From assembly GCA_946184715.1 (NCBI GenBank), contig CAMHGU010000075.1:1-9563 (forward strand): 9,563 bases of DNA. Direction: 5' to 3'. Positions 1-5,810 of the stretch are shown here, piece after piece. Both the position numbers and the translations under genes were made by a program. The stretch's first letter is position 1; every line of letters begins with the position of its first letter. The notes beneath the pieces are model-generated. The model was not told the origin of the DNA. It did no database searches and saw nothing but the letters and a program-made list of their open reading frames with translations. The DNA comes from an uncultured bacterium (GTDB lineage Bacteria > Bacteroidota > Bacteroidia > Bacteroidales > Muribaculaceae).

Positions 1-100
1 GGCTATGGGTGTCGTTGGTGTGGAGCAAGATAAGATGCTCGGCCTGCGCTGCCGTGGTCATCATCACGGCGGCGATTAATAAAAGCAGAAATTTTTTCAT
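1..100 (-). CDS. 5'-nucleotidase/metallophosphatase family protein, N-terminus only (cut by left edge)
   Basis: Only the first 33 codons are in the window, read leftward from the ATG at 100-98. Residues 1-20 form a clear Sec signal peptide: two lysines, a leucine-rich core, and an AQA end suited to signal peptidase I. The mature protein begins EHLILLHTNDTHS, the hallmark start of the UshA-type metallophosphatase domain. Asp30 and His32 of the D-x-H pair are expected to be the first metal ligands. Family members are exported enzymes that remove phosphate from nucleotides or nucleotide sugars, so a periplasmic or surface nucleotide-scavenging role is inferred. A promoter match lies at 207-237 and the gene appears to have a leader of about 100 nt. 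Whether the C-terminal 5'-nucleotidase domain is present cannot be seen; some Bacteroidales encode the two domains as separate genes. Confidence 0.85.
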   Translation of the reverse strand, partial: MKKFLLLLIAAVMMTTAAQAEHLILLHTNDTHS

Positions 101-104
101 ACGG

Positions 105-150
105 ATATTAATGATTTATGGTTAGTTATATTAATGATTTATGGTTAGTT
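105..150. repeat. 23-bp tandem duplication in the 5'-nucleotidase leader
   Basis: Positions 105-127 and 128-150 are identical 23-bp units (atattaatgatttatggtta then gtt) placed head to tail. The following base, 151, also matches the first base of the unit. The pair is AT-rich and lies 5-50 bp upstream of the minus-strand start at 100, inside the predicted untranslated leader. It doubles the A-rich stretch that would precede the start codon and could gain or lose a copy by slippage. Confidence 0.9.
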
Positions 151-206
151 ACACGGTTATGGTGCAGCCTCAAGGCGCAGAGTGACGCGCGGGGCAACAC
201 AACAGG

Positions 207-237
207 CAAAGATAGGTGATTTTTCGGCCATTTGCAA
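207..237 (-). promoter_or_regulatory. Bacteroidetes-type promoter for the 5'-nucleotidase gene
   Basis: Read on the minus strand, TTG (237-235) is followed by 20 nt and then TATCTTTG (214-207). This fits the -33 TTG / -7 TAnnTTTG consensus of the Bacteroidetes primary sigma factor. Transcription would start near 200, giving a leader of about 100 nt before the ATG at 100. It is a consensus match only. Confidence 0.65.
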
Positions 238-263
238 GCGTCGCGCGCAAAATCGGGCCGATG

Positions 264-295
264 TTTGCAATATTGCGAAATTTGAATTACCTTTG
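264..295 (+). promoter_or_regulatory. Bacteroidetes-type promoter for the leader and LRR/dockerin/DUF4886 gene
   Basis: TTTG (264-267), a 20-nt spacer and TACCTTTG (288-295) match the TTTG/TAnnTTTG consensus. Transcription would start near 302. The nearest convincing coding start is 632, so the leader would be about 330 nt. No better consensus match was seen closer to 632; the nearest is TAAATTTC at about 344-351, with one mismatch and no clear -33 element. The promoter is back to back with that of the 5'-nucleotidase gene. Confidence 0.6.
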
Positions 296-301
296 CTCAA
301 G

Positions 302-631
302 GCTAAGCCGCGGCGGAGAGCCGCCTCGCCGGCATAGCTATTATAAATTTCGGAAAGCGTATTCGTGCTTTATCCTGTTATAGAAAATCGCCAATTTTCA
401 TTGCACAGAGGATAAGCAGTCGGGATATCGCTTCATGTGTGTGCCTATTTCTCCACCCCATAGGCGGGGTAGCGGATATGTACATTGCGTGGGGTGGACT
501 GTATCATTTCTGTGCAGGGCGTTTGGCGATGCCTCTATAACAAATGAGCAGGATTTTCCCCACGTTTTCTATGCACCAACCTTTTATACAATGCTCCACG
601 ACAGGGGAATCAGTGGGGCTGAGCTTCCTCT
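302..631 (+). promoter_or_regulatory. Long structured 5' leader candidate, function unknown
   Basis: No convincing gene lies in this stretch, but several helices can be drawn. The first is GGCGG (312-316) with CCGCC (321-325) around an AGAG loop, extended by GCCG (307-310) with CGGC (330-333). The second is GCTTTATCC (367-375) with GGATAAGC (410-417), one base bulged, enclosing GAAAAT (383-388) with ATTTTC (394-399). The third is TCCACCCCA (452-460) with TGGGGTGGA (490-498). The last competes with CGTGGGG (488-494) pairing CCCCACG (558-564), which is followed by TTTTCT. CCCCAC (558-563) can also pair with GTGGGG (613-618) just before the start codon. Such mutually exclusive helices resemble a riboswitch or attenuator, but I matched it to no known RNA family. 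It could instead be a separate small RNA. Confidence 0.4.
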
Positions 632-2815
632 ATGAAGAGACTTTCGTTTCGCTGCGCCACATTATTTTTGTTCATCATCGCAAGTGCTTGGGCAACGCGC
701 TCCTACAGCTACACCTTTGAGGCCGACGGCCTCTATTACGACATCAACCCGGACGGCACCACCGTCACTGTCACTTACGACAGCTATCTCTCCGGCTCTT
801 ACGCCGGCGACATCGTGGTCCCCGACAGCGTGGACTATAACGGGCGCCGCCTGGCAGTGACCTCCATTGGCGCAAGTGCCTTTCGAGCTTGCGCAGCGCT
901 GACATCGGTGACACTGCCTGCCGGCATTGAGAGCATCAGCAACTATGCGTTCACGGAGTGCACGGCGCTCACCGCCGTCGCCTTCGGTGGCAACGAGAAG
1001 GTTATCGGCGACTATGCCTTTGACAACTGTGGCGCGCTCGAAGCCGCAGTATTCCCCGCCACGGTAACGACCGTAGGCGATTGCGCCTTCCGCGACTGCG
1101 CCGCGCTCGCCGAGTTGACCCTGTCGGACGCCCTGACCACAATAGGGCGATGGACATTCATCAACTGCACCGCACTACGAAGACTGGAGATTCCCGCCTC
1201 GGTGACGGAGATAGGGGCAAGCGCGTTTCAGAGCTGCTCGTCGCTCGACTCCGTGGCGATTAATCTTCGCCCCGACACACATCTGACAGTGGGCAAATTC
1301 GTTTTCTTCAGTTGCAAGGCAATCAGCACCGTCACCACCAACGACCTCGGTCAATGGTGCAGTATTGAGTTTATTGACGTCAATGCTAATCCTATCAACT
1401 TCAGCCATTCAATCTCGATTGGCGGACAGGCGATTAGCAATCTCGAAATCCCTCAGGGCGTAAGCCGCATTGAGAAATACGCTTTTTACAGCTGTAGCAG
1501 CTTGCAGCGAGTGCAACTCCCAAATTCGCTGAAAGAGATTGCCGACTCAGCTTTCTGGCACTGCTACGGGCTAAACGCGGTCACCAGCCTTGCTCCGGCA
1601 CCTCCTGCGGCGGATATGGTGTTTGTCGATTTCAATTTCGAGCACGCCACGCTCAATGTGCCATACGCCGCCACTGAGGCCTACCGCACCACCTCCCCGT
1701 GGCGCGACTTCGAGTTCATCAACGAGCTGCCGGCTCCCAAGCTCGGCGACATCAACGCCGACGGCTCAATCGATGGTGGCGACGTGTCAATACTTCTTGA
1801 GATGGTACACGCCGGAGGCCTCAGCGATGAGCAAAAGCTGATAGCCGACCTCAACGCCGACGGTTCAATCGATGACGTCGACGTATCGGTTCTCCTTGGA
1901 AAGGTGCTTAACAACGACGATGACGACGACAAATCTTTAAGAATCCTCGCAATCGGCAACTCTTTTACGCAGGATGTACTAACGTATCTCGGAGACCTCG
2001 CTAAGGCATCAGGAATTGAATCCGCCGATTTAAAAGTGTATATAACTTATAGTGGAGGAGCATCACTCGAATATTATAGCAACCTGATAGAAACGGAGAC
2101 TCTGCCCGACGGCTTCTTTTTCCAACAATACCACGGAGCTGAAGAATTTTGTGAGTATGCCACATTTGCCGATATCATATCCCACGATTGGGACATAATC
2201 ACTTTACAGCAGGTATCTACGTTGGCCAACGACTATAACTCTTATCAGCCCTATCTTGATAAATTAGCGACATTCATCCGAGAGAAATGCCCCAATAAAA
2301 ATGTGGCATTGGGTTGGAATTTAGTGTGGGGCGTAGGGTCGATGACTGCCGACGACCCCGGCACTTCCAGATGGCAGAAGAACGCTGAAGCGTGCCGGCA
2401 GATGCTTCTCGACACCGATTACTTCTCCTTCATAGTGCCTTCGGGCACTGCCGTGCAGAACGCTCGCGCCCTCGGCATCGACAACATCGGGCATTTCATC
2501 ACTCGCGACAACTTGCACCTGTGCTATGGTGCCGGTCTCTACGTCGCTGCCTGCGCTTGGTGGGAAGCCATTATCGCGCCGTGGTGCGGAAAGAGCATAG
2601 TGGGCAGCCCCGCCGTCCATCCCATCACGGCACAAGAGCAGGCATCATCGCCCAACCCGTGTATGCCTGTCACAGCCGACAACAATATAATACTGCAGCT
2701 CTGCGCCGCCAAGGCGATAGAGAAGCCTTTCGAGCTGAGCGCTGATGAGATTGCGGCCGAAGCCGCTGAGCGCTACGGCATAAGCGACATCCCCGCGATG
2801 TTCCCCTCGGAATAA
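632..2815 (+). CDS. Secreted leucine-rich-repeat / dockerin-like / DUF4886 (SGNH hydrolase-like) protein
   Basis: This 727-residue protein has three parts. Residues 1-26 are a signal peptide (MKR, hydrophobic core, cleavage probably near SYS-YTF). Residues about 76-210 and 270-315 hold BspA-type LRR_5 repeats of the form IGxxAFxxCxxLxxVxLP, ending in the VPYAATEAYRTTSPWRDF segment (343-360) typical of that domain. Residues 371-426 are a dockerin-like pair of calcium loops, DINADGSIDGGD (373-384) and DLNADGSIDDVD (406-417). An acidic linker D429-D433 then K434 leads into a DUF4886 domain (435-727). Its SGNH-type landmarks are GNSF with Ser444, LQQVS, and D626-x-x-H629. LRR_5 proteins are usually surface-exposed binding proteins and DUF4886 resembles GDSL/SGNH esterases, so ester or acetyl removal from a glycan is a guess. 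No lipobox or C-terminal sorting domain is seen. The first half of the DUF4886 part is distinctly AT-richer than the rest. Confidence 0.85.
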   Translation: MKRLSFRCATLFLFIIASAWATRSYSYTFEADGLYYDINPDGTTVTVTYDSYLSGSYAGDIVVPDSVDYNGRRLAVTSIGASAFRACAALTSVTLPAGIESISNYAFTECTALTAVAFGGNEKVIGDYAFDNCGALEAAVFPATVTTVGDCAFRDCAALAELTLSDALTTIGRWTFINCTALRRLEIPASVTEIGASAFQSCSSLDSVAINLRPDTHLTVGKFVFFSCKAISTVTTNDLGQWCSIEFIDVNANPINFSHSISIGGQAISNLEIPQGVSRIEKYAFYSCSSLQRVQLPNSLKEIADSAFWHCYGLNAVTSLAPAPPAADMVFVDFNFEHATLNVPYAATEAYRTTSPWRDFEFINELPAPKLGDINADGSIDGGDVSILLEMVHAGGLSDEQKLIADLNADGSIDDVDVSVLLGKVLNNDDDDDKSLRILAIGNSFTQDVLTYLGDLAKASGIESADLKVYITYSGGASLEYYSNLIETETLPDGFFFQQYHGAEEFCEYATFADIISHDWDIITLQQVSTLANDYNSYQPYLDKLATFIREKCPNKNVALGWNLVWGVGSMTADDPGTSRWQKNAEACRQMLLDTDYFSFIVPSGTAVQNARALGIDNIGHFITRDNLHLCYGAGLYVAACAWWEAIIAPWCGKSIVGSPAVHPITAQEQASSPNPCMPVTADNNIILQLCAAKAIEKPFELSADEIAAEAAERYGISDIPAMFPSE
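1748..1874 (+). repeat. Near-identical 28-bp units encoding the two dockerin calcium loops
   Basis: Positions 1748-1775 and 1847-1874 match at 26 of 28 bases and lie exactly 99 bp (33 codons) apart. They encode DINADGSID and DLNADGSID. Conservation at nucleotide level, including the synonymous positions of the shared codons, suggests a fairly recent internal duplication or gene conversion, not just protein-level constraint. Confidence 0.8.
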
Positions 2816-2840
2816 GCACAAAACAGGGATCTATATAGCC

Positions 2841-2875
2841 GAGAAGGCGCCGCTCGCTTGGAGTGGCGCCTTCTC
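2841..2875. terminator. Bidirectional intrinsic-terminator-like hairpin between convergent genes
   Basis: GAGAAGGCGCC (2841-2851) pairs perfectly with GGCGCCTTCTC (2865-2875). The stem can continue inward through GCTC (2852-2855) and GAGT (2861-2864), leaving a 5-nt loop. It sits 25 bp after the stop codon of the LRR/DUF4886 gene and 29 bp beyond the stop codon of gpmI, so it can serve both. On the plus strand the 3' arm ends in TTCTCTTATG, only a weak U-tract. No U-tract is seen on the minus side. Confidence 0.75.
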
Positions 2876-2904
2876 TTATGGGTGAAGCTGCGGGAGCGAA
2901 GCCG

Positions 2905-4419
2905 TCAGAAGGAGAGGAGGGCGTTGCCGGTCATCTCGGTGGGCTGCTCGAGGCCCATAATCTGGAGAATGGTGGGGGCAACGTCGGCGAGGCGCCCGTC
3001 GGCCACGCTCTTGGCGCGGTTGCCCACGTAGATGCAGGGCACGGGGTTGAGCGAATGGGCGGTGTTGGGGGTGCCGTCGGGGTTGATGGCGTTGTCGCAG
3101 TTGCCGTGGTCGGCGATGATAATCACCTCGTAGCCATTGGCGCGCGCGGCTTCGACGGTGTCGCGCACCACGTTGTCGATAGCCACAACGGCTTTCTCGA
3201 TAGCCTCATACACGCCGGTGTGGCCCACCATATCGCCGTTGGCGTAGTTGACCACGATGAAGTCGTACTTCTGCGTGCCGATGGCCTCCACGAGCTTGTC
3301 CTTCACCTCGTAGGCGCTCATCTCGGGCTTGAGGTCGTAGGTAGCCACCTTGGGCGAGGGCACGAGAATGCGGTCTTCACCATCGTAGGGCTGCTCGCGG
3401 CCGCCGTTGAAGAAGAAGGTGACGTGGGCATACTTCTCGGTCTCGGCGATGTGGAGCTGCTTGAGCCCGCGATTGGAGAGGTACTCGCCCAGGGTGTTGG
3501 TCACGTTCTCCTTGTCGAAGAGGATGTGCACGCCCTCAAAGGAAGCGTCGTAAGGCGTCATACAGTAATATTGCAGCCCGGGAATGGTGGTCATCTCCTG
3601 CTCGGGCATATCCTGCTGGGTGAGCACCACGGTAATCTCCTTGGCGCGGTCGTTGCGATAGTTGAAGAAGATTACCACGTCGCCTTCCTCGATGCGGCCA
3701 TCGACGGTGCTGTTGACGATAGGCTTGATAAACTCGTCGGTGACACCGTCGGCATACGACTCGTCCATAGCGCGGAGCATATCGTCGCTCTGCTTGCCGA
3801 TGCCGCGCACGAGCTGGTCGTAGGCCACGCGTATTCGCTCCCAGCGCTTGTCGCGGTCCATAGCATAGAAGCGGCCTATGATTGAGGCCACCACACCGGC
3901 GCTGGCGGCGCAGTGCCGCTGCAGCTTGTCGATGAAGCCCTTACCGCTGTGGGGGTCGGTGTCGCGCCCGTCCATAAAGCAGTGGACCATCACCTTCTCG
4001 AGGCCGTACTCCTTGGCGATGTCGCACAGGGCAAACAGATGCTCAAGCGAGCTGTGCACGCCGCCGTCGCTGGTGAGACCCATCAGGTGGAGCTTCTTGC
4101 CGGTGCGCTTGGCGTAGCCGTAGGCGGCCTGTATCTCTTTGTTGTTCAAGATGCTGCCGTCGGCTATCGACTTGTTGATTTTCACAAGGTCCTGATACAC
4201 CACGCGGCCGGCGCCGATGTTGAGGTGGCCCACCTCAGAGTTGCCCATCTGCCCGTCGGGCAAGCCCACGTTTTCGCCGCTGGCCTGCAGCTGCGAGTGC
4301 TTGCACTCGGCAAGGAGCTTATCCCAGTAGGGGGTCGGGGTTTGATAGATTACGTCGCCTTTTCCTTTGTTGCCGATGCCCCATCCGTCGAGGATCATCA
4401 GCATTGCTTTATTTGCCAT
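2905..4419 (-). CDS. gpmI: 2,3-bisphosphoglycerate-independent phosphoglycerate mutase
   Basis: This is a full-length 504-residue iPGM, close to the family's usual ~510. It interconverts 3- and 2-phosphoglycerate in glycolysis and gluconeogenesis in the cytoplasm, using two manganese ions and a phosphoserine intermediate. The expected landmarks are present: Asp11 in LDGWG, the nucleophile Ser61 in GQMGNSEVGHLNIGAGR, His122 in DGGVHSS, GRDTDP (151-156), R255 and R258 in NYRNDRAKE, K329, the D396/H400 pair in NGDMVGH, D437-H438 in ADHGN, and His455. The ATG at 4419 is chosen because MANKAMLMILDGWG is the normal start; an in-frame extension upstream to 4644 overlaps the divergent gene and promoters and looks unlike the family. 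The gene diverges from the DUF2461 gene and converges on the LRR/DUF4886 gene. It appears monocistronic. Confidence 0.97.
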   Translation of the reverse strand: MANKAMLMILDGWGIGNKGKGDVIYQTPTPYWDKLLAECKHSQLQASGENVGLPDGQMGNSEVGHLNIGAGRVVYQDLVKINKSIADGSILNNKEIQAAYGYAKRTGKKLHLMGLTSDGGVHSSLEHLFALCDIAKEYGLEKVMVHCFMDGRDTDPHSGKGFIDKLQRHCAASAGVVASIIGRFYAMDRDKRWERIRVAYDQLVRGIGKQSDDMLRAMDESYADGVTDEFIKPIVNSTVDGRIEEGDVVIFFNYRNDRAKEITVVLTQQDMPEQEMTTIPGLQYYCMTPYDASFEGVHILFDKENVTNTLGEYLSNRGLKQLHIAETEKYAHVTFFFNGGREQPYDGEDRILVPSPKVATYDLKPEMSAYEVKDKLVEAIGTQKYDFIVVNYANGDMVGHTGVYEAIEKAVVAIDNVVRDTVEAARANGYEVIIIADHGNCDNAINPDGTPNTAHSLNPVPCIYVGNRAKSVADGRLADVAPTILQIMGLEQPTEMTGNALLSF

Positions 4420-4481
4420 ATCTTGATTGTTGAATTTGTAGTTTTCTTTCTCAGGGCGCGGCCGCTTGCCGCTGCCGAGCG

Positions 4482-4489
4482 CAAAATTA
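4482..4489 (-). promoter_or_regulatory. Candidate -7 box of the gpmI promoter
   Basis: On the minus strand the sequence reads TAATTTTG, matching TAnnTTTG, 63 bp upstream of the gpmI ATG. Transcription would start near 4475. No TTG is seen at the usual distance upstream, so this is a half-match. Confidence 0.4.
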
Positions 4490-4521
4490 CTAAATAATTG
4501 CGACACTGCCGCCCGCATGGC

Positions 4522-4552
4522 TTGGAAATGTGACCCGCATTGCCTAATTTTG
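4522..4552 (+). promoter_or_regulatory. Bacteroidetes-type promoter for the DUF2461 gene
   Basis: TTG (4522-4524), a 20-nt spacer and TAATTTTG (4545-4552) match the consensus fully. Transcription would start near 4559, about 15 nt before the ATG at 4574. This short distance also argues against the upstream in-frame ATG at 4466, which would lie before the promoter. Confidence 0.65.
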
Positions 4553-4573
4553 GGGAAGAAAAAACGACCTGAT

Positions 4574-5254
4574 ATGCCGAAAGTATCCCTCGACCCCGAT
4601 GTGCAGCGCCTGCTGCGCTTTCTCAGCGCGCTGAGCGCCAACAACGACCGCCGGTGGTTTGCCGACCACCGCGCGGAGTACGACTACCTGTGGCAATGGT
4701 GGAACGATGCCGTGCAGCGGCTCATCGACCGTGTAGCCCAATTCGACGACGAAGCCGAAGGCCTGCTGGCCCGCGACTGCGTGTTCCGCATCTACCGCGA
4801 CATCCGTTTCAGCCCCGACAAGCGCCCATATAAGGACCACTTCGGGGCGGCTATAGGCCGTGGCGGCCGCCAGTGCAAGCGCTCGTCGTACTACCTGCAC
4901 ATCTCGCCCGGCGAGTGCCACATCGTGGCCGGAATATGGAGCCCCGACACCCGCGTGCTCACCGCCCTGCGCCGTGCCATCGACGACAACTTCGACGAGT
5001 GGCGCTCCATAGTGGAGGCCCCGGAGTTTGCCAAGCGCTTCGAGATGTGGGGCCGAAGCCTCAAGACGGCGCCGAAAGGGTTCGACAAGGCCTCGCCGGC
5101 CCTCCCGTATCTCCGGATGAAGGAGTACTGCTTCGACCACCGCCCCGAGCCGGCTTTCTTCACCACCGACTGGATAGAGCGCGTGGCCTCCCTCTTCAAG
5201 ATGCTCAAGCCTATGAACGACTTCCTCAACTTCACCCTCGACGAAGAGCTATGA
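4574..5254 (+). CDS. DUF2461 / TIGR02453 family protein of unknown function
   Basis: This is a 226-residue soluble protein with no signal peptide or membrane segment, the usual size for the family. Recognised motifs are FLSALSANNDRRWFADHRAEYD (residues 16-37), the strongly conserved RIYRDIRFSPDKRPYKDHFGA stretch (72-92), and YYLHISPG then AGIWSPD (106-125). The last part carries LPYLRMKEY (178-186) and a DWIERVASLFKMLKPMNDFL tail. The family is widespread in bacteria but no reaction is established, so none is assigned. The ATG at 4574 is chosen because it follows the promoter match closely and gives the family's normal N-terminus. The gene diverges from gpmI and appears monocistronic. Confidence 0.9.
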   Translation: MPKVSLDPDVQRLLRFLSALSANNDRRWFADHRAEYDYLWQWWNDAVQRLIDRVAQFDDEAEGLLARDCVFRIYRDIRFSPDKRPYKDHFGAAIGRGGRQCKRSSYYLHISPGECHIVAGIWSPDTRVLTALRRAIDDNFDEWRSIVEAPEFAKRFEMWGRSLKTAPKGFDKASPALPYLRMKEYCFDHRPEPAFFTTDWIERVASLFKMLKPMNDFLNFTLDEEL

Positions 5255-5318
5255 CCCCTCTTGCAGAATCTCATCCACTATATATCGGTCGCTCATTGCG
5301 AGGTAGTGTGTCCTCTAT

Positions 5319-5347
5319 ATGACGAACCCCTTGCGGGTTCGAATCAT
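5319..5347 (+). other. Hairpin downstream of the DUF2461 gene, possible weak terminator
   Basis: CGAACCC (5323-5329) pairs with GGGTTCG (5335-5341) around a CTTGC loop. ATGA (5319-5322) can extend the stem with TCAT (5344-5347) past a two-base bulge. It lies 65 bp after the DUF2461 stop codon and about 80 bp before the next promoter. No U-tract follows, so termination is uncertain. A second short hairpin, CCGC-CGGA-GCGG at 5373-5384, is followed 10 nt later by ATTTTT. Confidence 0.4.
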
Positions 5348-5423
5348 GGGCAAGTCGCTAAGGCAGCCTAAGCCGCCGGAGCGGGCAGTACGGAAATTTT
5401 TACCAAAATGTGCGTGTAGGCCG

Positions 5424-5453
5424 TTGCGAAATGCGGGAAAATGATTAACTTTG
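5424..5453 (+). promoter_or_regulatory. Bacteroidetes-type promoter of the 2-oxoacid:ferredoxin oxidoreductase operon
   Basis: TTG (5424-5426), a 19-nt spacer and TAACTTTG (5446-5453) match the consensus. Transcription would start near 5460, leaving a leader of about 65 nt before the ATG at 5525. The leader contains a 6-codon open frame ATG ACC TAC GAA AAG TAA (5500-5517), probably without meaning. Confidence 0.65.
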
Positions 5454-5524
5454 TGATTGGCTTGCCGATAAGAGGCCGAGCCATTACGAAACCGATACGA
5501 TGACCTACGAAAAGTAATCAGAAT

Positions 5525-5755
5525 ATGGCAAAGATACAAGGAGCTGTGACCGTCAACGAGGAGCGCTGCAAGGGGTGCGACCTCTGCGTGGTGGCGTGTC
5601 CGTGCGACGTGCTGGCGTTGCAACCTAAAGAAGTGAACAACCGCGGCTACCATTTCGCCTATATGGCGCGGCCGGAGCGCTGCACCGGCTGCACCAGCTG
5701 CGCTATGGTGTGCCCCGACGCCTGCATCGAGGTGTATCGCGTCAAAGTGGAGTGA
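5525..5755 (+). CDS. 2-oxoacid:ferredoxin oxidoreductase delta subunit (2x[4Fe-4S] ferredoxin)
   Basis: This 76-residue bacterial-type ferredoxin carries two complete cluster motifs, C15-x2-C18-x2-C21-x3-C25-P and C53-x2-C56-x2-C59-x3-C63-P. They bind two [4Fe-4S] clusters. As the first gene of a delta-alpha-beta-gamma operon it should be the electron-transfer subunit, carrying electrons from the TPP centre of the beta subunit to external ferredoxin. The size and arrangement match the VorD/KorD subunits of Bacteroidales. The next gene follows after 55 bp and a promoter match lies upstream at 5424-5453. Confidence 0.9.
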   Translation: MAKIQGAVTVNEERCKGCDLCVVACPCDVLALQPKEVNNRGYHFAYMARPERCTGCTSCAMVCPDACIEVYRVKVE

Positions 5756-5810
5756 CCCCACCCCAATCCCCTACCCCAATCGTAAACCCTTTAAACACCT
5801 ATATATAATA

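Noticed and set aside
601..631. Possible TPP riboswitch, suggested by GGGGCTGAG before the start codon
   Set aside because: The other conserved TPP-element blocks are not seen at suitable distances and the downstream gene has no link to thiamine.
435..635. A 66-codon open frame ending in an ATGA overlap with the 632 gene
   Set aside because: The overlap looks like translational coupling, but the peptide is Cys-, Pro- and His-rich without family resemblance, has no clear ribosome context, and runs through the predicted leader stems. A conserved leader peptide remains possible but unsupported.
1916..1936. DDDDDK linker resembling an enteropeptidase cleavage site
   Set aside because: Short acidic linkers between domains are common; there is no reason to think it is a processing site.
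2863..3885. A 340-codon open frame on the plus strand opposite gpmI
   Set aside because: It lies antisense to a clearly conserved gpmI, is rich in Val, Gly, His and Ala as expected for a complement of GC-rich codons, and overlaps the terminator hairpin loop. The same holds for the plus-strand frame at 3913-4497.
5325..5347. A tRNA T-arm-like GGGTTCGAATC sequence
   Set aside because: The T-stem does not close as CCCGC, and no acceptor, D or anticodon arms are found around it. It is better explained as part of a simple hairpin.
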